Assembly: GCA_020850415.1 (NCBI GenBank) | Contig: JADZER010000037.1 | Coordinates: forward strand, 124,001-188,000 | Reading direction: 5' to 3' | Source: Phycisphaerales bacterium | Lineage (GTDB): Bacteria > Planctomycetota > Phycisphaerae > Phycisphaerales > UBA1924 | Length of the DNA stretch: 64,000 bases | Part shown: one piece after another, positions 57,634-64,000 of the stretch | Layout: every line of letters starts with the position of its first letter | How positions within the stretch are numbered: position 1 is the first letter of the stretch | Position numbers and translations under genes: made by a program | The notes under the pieces: generated by a model | Databases searched by the model: none | What the model was told of the DNA's origin: nothing | Seen by the model: the letters and a program-made list of their open reading frames with translations, nothing else

Positions 57634-59982
57634 TTACGGGCAGCCCGCGTTCCAGGTGTTGAGGTAGGCCACCATATCCCGCGTGTCGATCCAGCCGTCG
57701 GCGTTGGCGTCGGCCGCCGGGTTGCCCGTGGTCCAGAGGTCGAGGAACGCGGCGACATCCATCTCGTCGGCGTCTCCGTCGGCGTCGAAGTCGGCGGGGC
57801 AGGGCGGGCAGCCGTAGCGGGCGAAGCGGTGGGAGGGGACGCCGCCGACCGATTCGAACCCGCCAACGGCGTAGAAGGTCTGCTGACCGTCCTGCTCGGC
57901 GAACGCCAAGGTCCTCACATACTGATCGAACTCACCAGGCAGCGTGCGCCACTCGCCATGCTCGTAGATGTCGATGTTCTCCGGGTAGTCTCGGTCGAAG
58001 TTGTTGATCACGGTGACCAGCCCGCCGGGCGTCTCGAAGCTCCGCAGCTCCCACACATGGTGCGGCAGGTAGTCGAACTCCCGCCGCCAGACGCCGTCGT
58101 CGAGCACGGCGAACTGCGTGCTGGGCCACCAGCCCCCCTCCACCTGGAAGATCCCTTGCACCGCGATCGTCCGTCGGCCGGTGAACTCGACCTGTTCGAG
58201 GAAGGTCGCCTCACCGATCTGGCCCATGTCCGTGAGGGTGTTGCCGACCTGCTCCCAGCCGTCGGCCGTCCAGCGCACGACGGGTCCGATCGGGCCGTCG
58301 CCGAAGTCGAACCCTCTTGAGACGCAGGCGTACAGCCCCGGCCCGGAGCCGTCGTCCATGACCGTGATGTACTGGACATCCACGCCGGGCGGCATGGCCG
58401 GCTCCCAGCGGTCCCCGACGAACCGGAACAGGCCGCGGGAGGTGCCGTCGTCGAAGCGGGCGCTGCCGGCGGCGTAGAGGCGGGGCCCGGCGCCGTCGTC
58501 GAAGACCGCGAGGGCCGCGAGACCGTTGATCTGCCACAGAGGGTCCAGGGACTGCCAGGCGTGGCCATCCCACGCCGCGATGGTGAGCCCCTGGAACTCG
58601 TCGGTCCACCCCCACCCGCCCCCAACGATCAGGCGCGGCCCTTCGCCGAGGTCCGCGATGAGTATCGGCGGGTGGTAGGCGGTCGCCGCGCCGTCCCAAT
58701 CGAGCCCGAGAGATCGCCACGCGGCGCCGTCCCATTCGGCCACAGCGCCGAGCCAGTGCCAGCTCCGGAAGAGCCCACCGAGCGCAAAGACGCGGTTGCC
58801 CAGCGCGGGGCCTCCTTCGTCTCCTACTGCCAGCAGCGCGTTCACTCCCGTCACCGTTCCCGGGTCGGCGTTGGCCAACGGGCGCCATCGCCGGCCGTCG
58901 AAGGCCGCGCCCCCCAGGCGGAACTGGTCGTCGACCATCGTGAACTGACCGAAGGCGTGGAGCAGCGGGCCGTCGCCCAAGTCGGCCACGCACGCGGCGT
59001 CGATACGGCCGTTGAACTCGCCCGGGAGCAGGGTCCAGTCGTGACCGTTCCAGGTCCACATCCGGATCGGCCCGGGTTCCGAGACAGGGCCGTGGATGAG
59101 CAGCACATCCTCGCCGGCGAGCGTCGCCCTGGCGAGGAACTGGGAGTACTCGGGCCCACCTTCCAAGGAGCCGGCCTGCCAAGCCCCGCCGTCAAAGAAC
59201 CGCCACTCGGTGTAGCCGAGCAGCATCACGCCAGATCCGGCGCCCATGTTGTAGGGGACGGCCGCGAGTATCGGCATGTCCACCCCGCCCCCGAAGGGCT
59301 GCCACGCCTGCCCGTCCCAGGTGGCGGCACGCTCGATCGCTTGGCCGTCGATGTCGTCGAACCAGCCGAACACATGCAGTTGCTCGCCGTGCCCCAGGTC
59401 GGCCCAGACCATCGCGTTGACCGCCTGCCAGGGGGTGAAGGAGCCCAGCGTGTGCCACTGGCCGTCCCGGCGGAGCACGACGGTGGCGGCATCGTCGACG
59501 AGGCCCCCCGTGAGCACCGCGAGGCTGTCATGCCCATCGAGCGGGCCCGGAGCGATCAGCGACGCCTCGAACGGCGATCCGATGTTGACCCACTCGGCGC
59601 CATCCCATCGGGCGATGGGGCTCATGTCCTGCCCGCCGACGGTCATCTCGCCCCCCGCGGCGTAGACGACGGCGCGGGCGGCGTCGCCGGAGAACCGCGG
59701 TGTGTAATACTCCCCCGCCTCGAGCCCGCCGGGGCTGTATCCCCACGCCTGGCCGTCCCAGCAGGCAACGCCCTGTTCTTGGTCGTACCAGTAGTAGGAG
59801 TCGATCCGACCTCCACCGAAGATGGCGGGCCTGCCGTTCAGCTCGGTGACGGCGACCGAGGTGAGGGGAAACCGCACACCCGCGGCGGTGAATCTGTCGT
59901 CCCATCCCTCATCGCATTGAGCGCAGGCGCCGGTGGTGAGGAAAGCGAGGGCGACGGCGCGGGTGAGAAGGTGGCGCGGCAT
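57634..59982 (-). CDS. secreted multi-repeat protein with GC-type dockerin
   Basis: A 782-residue exported protein; the ATG at 59982 opens a signal peptide (LLTRAVALAFLTTGACA). The body is a run of repeats with the pattern WDGxxWxxLGxG, for example RWDGAEWVNIGSPF, TWDGQAWQPFGGGV and AWDGHAWQSLDPLW, spaced about 45-55 residues, which should form a kelch-like beta-propeller. No catalytic motif is seen. The end carries two dockerin-like repeats (DFDADGDADEMDVAAFLDLW and DANADGWIDTRDMVAYLNTW) and, unlike the others, one extra residue after the Cys (NAGCP). Confidence 0.82.
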   Translation of the reverse strand: MPRHLLTRAVALAFLTTGACAQCDEGWDDRFTAAGVRFPLTSVAVTELNGRPAIFGGGRIDSYYWYDQEQGVACWDGQAWGYSPGGLEAGEYYTPRFSGDAARAVVYAAGGEMTVGGQDMSPIARWDGAEWVNIGSPFEASLIAPGPLDGHDSLAVLTGGLVDDAATVVLRRDGQWHTLGSFTPWQAVNAMVWADLGHGEQLHVFGWFDDIDGQAIERAATWDGQAWQPFGGGVDMPILAAVPYNMGAGSGVMLLGYTEWRFFDGGAWQAGSLEGGPEYSQFLARATLAGEDVLLIHGPVSEPGPIRMWTWNGHDWTLLPGEFNGRIDAACVADLGDGPLLHAFGQFTMVDDQFRLGGAAFDGRRWRPLANADPGTVTGVNALLAVGDEGGPALGNRVFALGGLFRSWHWLGAVAEWDGAAWRSLGLDWDGAATAYHPPILIADLGEGPRLIVGGGWGWTDEFQGLTIAAWDGHAWQSLDPLWQINGLAALAVFDDGAGPRLYAAGSARFDDGTSRGLFRFVGDRWEPAMPPGVDVQYITVMDDGSGPGLYACVSRGFDFGDGPIGPVVRWTADGWEQVGNTLTDMGQIGEATFLEQVEFTGRRTIAVQGIFQVEGGWWPSTQFAVLDDGVWRREFDYLPHHVWELRSFETPGGLVTVINNFDRDYPENIDIYEHGEWRTLPGEFDQYVRTLAFAEQDGQQTFYAVGGFESVGGVPSHRFARYGCPPCPADFDADGDADEMDVAAFLDLWTTGNPAADANADGWIDTRDMVAYLNTWNAGCP

Positions 59983-60108
59983 GTGGCTGCTCCGTGGGCG
60001 CGCGCTGGCGGGCGGGCCCGGATCGCGGGGTGCGGTGCGCGATGGGTGTCCCATGGGCGCAACATCGTCCGGGCCGGGCGCGGGGCATGAGGTTTTGGGG
60101 CGCGCCGG

Positions 60109-60756
60109 TCAGCCCCAGTTGGCCATCGACTCCCGCACCCGGGCCCGACGGAACCAGATGAGGAGAAACACCGGCCAGATCGCCGCGAAAACCCAGGTCA
60201 CGACCACCATCACCGGGCCGACACCCTGCATCACCCCCGCAAAGCCCGCCGGCATCTGCTGCATCTGCGGGTCGTTCTGGGCGTTGGCGATGGTGGCGCT
60301 GAACACGAAGTAGCCGACCGCGGCCCCGTAGGTATTCGAGAGCAGGTCGAGCAGGGCGTAGACCGTGAGGAGACCGCCCGCCCTGGCCCTGCGCCGGACG
60401 AGCATGATGCCGCCGACGAGCAGGGTGATGGCGAGGGCAAACTCGGCGAGGATCTGCACGCCCTGGAAGACGGGGTAGGGCATGCTCGATTGGGCCTGGG
60501 TTTGGATCTCATCTTTGACTTCCTGGGGGAGGAAATTGATGAGAACGGTCATCATCAGCATGCCGAGCAGGCCGCAGAAGGCCTGGAGGGATGCCAGCGC
60601 GCCGAAGATGATCGAGAGGACGCCGATGACGGTGGGCCAGCCCTCGGGCGGGGTGATGGCGACGAAGTCGCCGGCGTGGGTGGGGGGTGTCGCGCCGGTG
60701 TGTGGCGCGTTGTGCGTGCCGTACGCGTCGGACGGGCCGTGGTTGAAGTCGCTCAT
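60109..60756 (-). CDS. small polytopic membrane protein of unknown function
   Basis: A 215-residue protein with a hydrophilic His/Thr/Pro-rich N-terminus (about 35 residues) and four hydrophobic segments, including VIGVLSIIFGALASLQAFCG, FALAITLLVGGIMLV and VVVTWVFAAIWPVFLLIW. The layout resembles small DUF-type proteins that are common in planctomycetes, but no family is recognised. It lies between the CHAD gene (78 bp) and the dockerin-protein gene on the same strand. Confidence 0.7.
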   Translation of the reverse strand: MSDFNHGPSDAYGTHNAPHTGATPPTHAGDFVAITPPEGWPTVIGVLSIIFGALASLQAFCGLLGMLMMTVLINFLPQEVKDEIQTQAQSSMPYPVFQGVQILAEFALAITLLVGGIMLVRRRARAGGLLTVYALLDLLSNTYGAAVGYFVFSATIANAQNDPQMQQMPAGFAGVMQGVGPVMVVVTWVFAAIWPVFLLIWFRRARVRESMANWG

Positions 60757-60834
60757 GCCGCCTCCCGGGTTGGTGGGCGCAGTCTACCAGCGCCGTCGGG
60801 GCGTGGGGGCGTTCAAGCGTCCGGGACCGCGCGT

Positions 60835-61710
60835 TCAGGGGCGCAGCAGCCTGTGCGCGGTCGCGCGCGCCGGGGCGTCGATCGCCTCGGCCGCGGCGAG
60901 GGCGCGCTTCGCGAGCGCGGCGTGGCGGGCCAGCGCCGAACCGCGGACCGCCGCGGCGGCGTCGGCCAGGTCCGGCTCGGCGACCGCCACGGCCTCCAGC
61001 GCGTCGGCGAGGAGCAGCTGGTCGCGCCCCTCGCCCAGGAAGTCGGTCACCCGGTCGAAGCGGCGCGCGAGCTTGCCGAAGCGCGCGGGGGAGCGGGGCA
61101 GGAGCACCCGCAGCTGGTCGCGGATGTCCTTGCTGCGCTTGCGCAGCTCGTGCAGATGCTCCGGCGTCGGGTCGTCGGCCGCCCGCCGGGCGCACTTGTG
61201 CAGACGGCGCAGCGTGAGGGCGAACCCCTCGGCGATGCACCCGTCGAGCCCGTCGCCGGCGCGGGGCCAGGCGTCGATCGCGGTGTCGTAGCGGCCCAGC
61301 TCGAGCAGCGCGGACGCCCCAGCCATCGCGAGGGACTCGGTGGCATCGCGCGCATCCCCGACGAGGGCGGCGCGGACGAGCGGGGAGTGATCCGGGTCGG
61401 GGTCACCGGCGATCTCGAGCAGCCGGTCGAACGCGCCCGCGAGCACATGCGCGTCCCGGTGCGAGGAGAGAAGACCCGCCGCGCGGCGCAGCAACTCCTG
61501 CTGGTCGCGATAGGCCTCCTCCCCGATCACGCCCCGCATCAGCCGGAGCACGGCGCGGGACACCCGGATGTCCCGGCGGGCGTCGTGCACGCCCAGGACC
61601 GGGTCGTCGCCGAGGTGCGACAGGCTGTCGCGTGCGGCGGCGACGAGACCCCGCCCGGCACGCGCGAGCGAGCGGGCGAGAGGACGGTCGGGGTCGACGG
61701 CGAACGGCAT
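60835..61710 (-). CDS. CHAD-domain protein
   Basis: A 291-residue all-alpha CHAD protein. Conserved basic and His residues are spread in the family pattern: GVHDARRDIRVSRAVLRLM, a later LHELRKRSKDIRDQLRVL and FGKLARRFDRVTDFLGEGRD. CHAD proteins bind polyphosphate granules or act with polyphosphate-linked enzymes (inferred from the family). No CYTH domain is attached or nearby. It follows citrate synthase by 40 bp and may share its transcript. Confidence 0.88.
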   Translation of the reverse strand: MPFAVDPDRPLARSLARAGRGLVAAARDSLSHLGDDPVLGVHDARRDIRVSRAVLRLMRGVIGEEAYRDQQELLRRAAGLLSSHRDAHVLAGAFDRLLEIAGDPDPDHSPLVRAALVGDARDATESLAMAGASALLELGRYDTAIDAWPRAGDGLDGCIAEGFALTLRRLHKCARRAADDPTPEHLHELRKRSKDIRDQLRVLLPRSPARFGKLARRFDRVTDFLGEGRDQLLLADALEAVAVAEPDLADAAAAVRGSALARHAALAKRALAAAEAIDAPARATAHRLLRP

Positions 61711-61750
61711 GGTCTGGGCTCGTGCGCGCGTCCGGTGCGCGGGGTCGCGG

Positions 61751-62911
61751 TCAGCCGTTCCACTCCCGCAGGGCCGGGCCGGTGTAGCTGGCGATCGGCC
61801 GGATCAGGCGGTTGTTGGCGTGCTGCTCCATGATGTGCGCGGCCCAGCCGGTGATGCGGCTGGCGACGAAAATCGGCGTGTACTGCGGGACGGGGATGCC
61901 CATCGTGAAGTACGCCATGCCGCACGGGAAATCGACATTCGGCTTGATGTTCTTCTCGTCGTTCATAATCTGCTGCACCCGCTCGCCAAGCTCAAAGAGC
62001 CCGACGAACTCCGGCCCGCGCTGCTCGGCGACCCTCCGCCCGAGCCCGTGCAGGATCGGTGCGCGGTGGTCGCCGTTCTTGTAGACGCGGTGCCCGAAGC
62101 CCATGAGCTTGCGCTTGTCCGCGAAGGCCTTGTGCATCCACGCCTCGATCTTCGCCCTGTCGTTCACCGGCCCGATGTCGCGCCGGATCTCGCTGAGCAT
62201 GTCCATCGCGGCCTCGTTGGCCCCGCCGTGCAGCGGGCCCTTCAAAGCCGCGATCGCGCCGGTCACCGCCCCGTGCATGTCGCTCAGCGTCGCGCTGATC
62301 ACCCGGCTGGCGAAGGTGCTCGCGTTGTAGTCGTGCTCGGCGTAGAGAATCAGCGAGACATCCAACACCTTGGTGTACTCGGCGTTGGGCTTGGCCCCCG
62401 TCATCAGGTACAGCAGGTTCGCCGCGTGGCAGAGATTCGCGTCCCCGCCGGTGTTCGGCGCGATCAGGCCCTTCCCGTCGATGATCGTCTGCATGTGCCC
62501 GATGATCGTCGGGATCTTGGCCGTCAGGCGCTTGGCCTTGCGGAGGTTCGCCCCGGGCGAGTTGTCCTGGCTGTCCTTGTCGAGGTTGCCGAGAATCGAC
62601 ACGCCCGTCCGCAGCACATCCATCGGGACCGCCGTGCCCTCCTTGAGCATCGGGCCCGCGCCGTGCAGATAGTCGATGACCTGCGTCGGCAGCGCCCGGT
62701 TGGCGATCAGCTCGTCCTTGAAGAACCGCAGCTCCTTGGCGTCCGGCTTGTGGCCGACGAGCAGCAGGTGGGCCACCTCCTCGAAAGTCGCGTGGTCGGC
62801 AAGGTCGTGGATCTCGTAGCCGCGGTAGATGAGGGCGCCCTGCTCGACCGAACAGATCTGGGTGTCGCCCGCGATAATGCCCTCCAGGCCCTTCGTCGCT
62901 GCGGTCGTCAT
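61751..62911 (-). CDS. gltA: citrate synthase (short, type I-like)
   Basis: A 386-residue enzyme that condenses oxaloacetate and acetyl-CoA at the entry of the TCA cycle. Catalytic residues are seen as GPLHGGANEAAMDML (His), GFGHRVYKNGDHRAP (His) and NVDFPCGMAYFTMGIP (Asp); GDTQICSVEQGALIYRGYEI is the typical N-terminus. A methylcitrate synthase cannot be excluded from sequence, but no prp genes are near. AGGAGG precedes the ATG by seven bases, and TATAGT at 62957-62962 (minus strand) may be its -10. Confidence 0.94.
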   Translation of the reverse strand: MTTAATKGLEGIIAGDTQICSVEQGALIYRGYEIHDLADHATFEEVAHLLLVGHKPDAKELRFFKDELIANRALPTQVIDYLHGAGPMLKEGTAVPMDVLRTGVSILGNLDKDSQDNSPGANLRKAKRLTAKIPTIIGHMQTIIDGKGLIAPNTGGDANLCHAANLLYLMTGAKPNAEYTKVLDVSLILYAEHDYNASTFASRVISATLSDMHGAVTGAIAALKGPLHGGANEAAMDMLSEIRRDIGPVNDRAKIEAWMHKAFADKRKLMGFGHRVYKNGDHRAPILHGLGRRVAEQRGPEFVGLFELGERVQQIMNDEKNIKPNVDFPCGMAYFTMGIPVPQYTPIFVASRITGWAAHIMEQHANNRLIRPIASYTGPALREWNG

Positions 62912-63020
62912 GCATGGTCCTCCTGCGTCGGATCGGGGTCCTCAAGCTCGAACAGAACTATAGGGAGCCTCCCACGGGCGGTCCGACCGGTCGCGCGCCG
63001 CCCGCGGGCGCAGCACCGGC

Positions 63021-63051
63021 AAAAAAGAAAGCCCGAGCCGTTAGGCCCGGG
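63021..63051 (-). terminator. intrinsic terminator after the EF-hand gene
   Basis: On the minus strand CCCGGGCC (63051-63044), a TAAC loop and GGCTCGGG (63039-63032, one G-U pair) are followed by CTTTCTTTTTT (63031-63021). This is the clearest Rho-independent terminator of the window, and it separates the EF-hand gene from citrate synthase. Confidence 0.9.
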
Positions 63052-63094
63052 ATTCCTGTCAGGACTCTACTCCTCTCCACTGCTCGGGTCAGCC

Positions 63095-63925
63095 TCAGCC
63101 CTGGCCGCCGGGGCGGACGCGCTGCGGCTCGGGAACGGGGGCCTCGCCCTGGCCAGGCCGGCCCGCCTCGCCCTCTTCCTCCTCGGGCTCGAACGCCGCG
63201 TGGCCTTCCTTCTGGACCTGGAGGAGGTTCTCAAGGCTCTTCTTCGCCTCCTCGCTGTCGCCGCGGATCAGCGCGTCCTCGAGCGCGAGGCTCTCGAACA
63301 TCGCCTGGATCAGGTTGAGGCGCATATCCGACTCGTACTTGAGCTGGTCCTCGCCGTACTTCTCCTTCGCCTGCGGCGCCATCGGCACCTCGCCCACGCG
63401 CCCCTTCGCGGCGATCAGCCCCGCCTGCACCGCCTGGATCTGGCGCAGGTCGCCCATGCGGCTGGCGTCGTCGAACGCCGAGCGCCGGAGCTGGCGCAGC
63501 GCACGCCCCGCCATCTGCATGCCACCCTCAAAGCCGAGCACCTCCGCCCCGGGCCCGCCCGGCCCGCCCACCGCCGGCGCACCCGGCTGCCCAGGCTGCC
63601 CGGGCGTCGCGCCCGGGCGCTGCCCGCCCGGCCCGAACTGGCCGAAGCTCTCGGCCACCTTCCGCAGCTCCTCGCGGTCGATGAACCCGTCGCCGTTGGC
63701 GTCGTTGTTCTCGAACAGACGCTCGGCGAACCGGCCGGGGACCTCGTCCCGGGACAGCTTGCCGTCGCCGTTCGCATCGTTCTCCATCATGCGGTCGATG
63801 AACTGCTGAGGATCGGGCGGCCCGCCCTGCCGCCCGCCGCCGGCCCCGCCCCCGCCCGGCTGGGCGAGCGCGAGAGTCGTGGAACTGGCGAGCAGTGCGA
63901 GGCCGAGAGTCGTGCGGAGTTTCAT
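63095..63925 (-). CDS. secreted EF-hand protein
   Basis: A 276-residue exported protein with signal peptide (TTLGLALLASSTTLALAQ) and a Gly-rich stretch. Two canonical EF-hand loops (NDANGDGKLSRDE and NDANGDGFIDREE) lie at about 49-90 and should bind Ca2+. A Gly/Pro/Gln-rich linker then leads to an alpha-helical part and an acidic tail (EPEEEEGEAG). Unlike the other exported proteins here it has no terminal dockerin or Cys. Function is unknown; such proteins are common in planctomycetes. The last 75 bp of the window hold only its upstream region. Confidence 0.82.
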   Translation of the reverse strand: MKLRTTLGLALLASSTTLALAQPGGGGAGGGRQGGPPDPQQFIDRMMENDANGDGKLSRDEVPGRFAERLFENNDANGDGFIDREELRKVAESFGQFGPGGQRPGATPGQPGQPGAPAVGGPGGPGAEVLGFEGGMQMAGRALRQLRRSAFDDASRMGDLRQIQAVQAGLIAAKGRVGEVPMAPQAKEKYGEDQLKYESDMRLNLIQAMFESLALEDALIRGDSEEAKKSLENLLQVQKEGHAAFEPEEEEGEAGRPGQGEAPVPEPQRVRPGGQG

Positions 63926-64000
63926 GCGGTGGTCCTTGCGTGTATGTCGGTGGCGTCGGCGCGACGCCGGTAAGAGACGAACGAACGATGCACACCAGTA

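Noticed and set aside
53294..57667. Open frame of 1457 codons on the plus strand
   Set aside because: It is the antisense of the beta-mannosidase and mgtE genes and is rich in Gly/Glu/Asp, without any domain.

Overview
The window is very GC-rich DNA (about 70% by impression) that reads like a chromosome segment of a planctomycete of the class Phycisphaerae. The best evidence is a set of seven secreted proteins that end in paired dockerin-like EF-hand repeats and a terminal Gly-Cys (endings such as FLNAWNAGC or YLNLWASGC), a hallmark of that lineage. An ECF sigma factor fused in one transcription unit to a Ser/Thr kinase with TPRs, a SAM-I-clan riboswitch and many Cys- or dockerin-bearing exported proteins fit the same assignment. 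This is inference from sequence features only.

Layout. 1-2.7 kb: 3' part of a large SF1 helicase carrying a Vsr-like nuclease and DUF3320 (defence-type protein, cut by the window edge). 2.9-5.85 kb: arsenic operon arsR-arsC-acr3-arsM on the minus strand with overlapping genes. 5.96 kb: tRNA-Ser(TGA). 6.3-10 kb: fatty-acid desaturase, then a divergent katA/oxyR pair. 10-12.4 kb: divergent SPFH/zinc-ribbon protein and zinc-ribbon membrane protein. 12.6-14.4 kb: short alpha-glucan phosphorylase. 14.4-18.4 kb: minus-strand operon of a transsulfuration PLP enzyme, an ACT-less aspartokinase, aspartate-semialdehyde dehydrogenase and a methyltransferase, preceded by a promoter, a SAM riboswitch and a hairpin that holds the ribosome binding site.

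18.5-33.7 kb: an exported dockerin protein, a tripartite ABC efflux system (MFP, ATPase, permease, TolC-like lipoprotein), an SGNH hydrolase, endonuclease IV, a TPR lipoprotein, a secreted DNase I-like protein and a second TolC-like lipoprotein. 33.9-38.2 kb: a cytosolic GH35-like protein translationally coupled to a small HD hydrolase of the alarmone-hydrolase type, and a sugar-nucleotide epimerase. 38.3-49 kb: secreted serine protease, PQQ-type propeller, a giant repeat adhesin with an exact 555-bp period, the sigma/kinase pair and a C-type-lectin-like protein. 49-56.2 kb: sugar ABC importer without its own ATPase, a TIM-barrel isomerase and a GH2 beta-mannosidase, together a likely mannoside uptake and breakdown locus. 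56.2-64 kb: MgtE, a dockerin protein, a small membrane protein, CHAD protein, citrate synthase and a secreted EF-hand protein.

Three families of small inverted-repeat elements sit between genes: a paired-hairpin element (three copies and a half copy), an approx. 90-nt hairpin element in two copies of opposite orientation, and one CACCACGGAG-type palindromic element that runs into the start of the first TolC-like gene. The first two families show paired (compensatory) changes between copies. No insertion sequence, integrase, CRISPR array or rRNA gene was seen.
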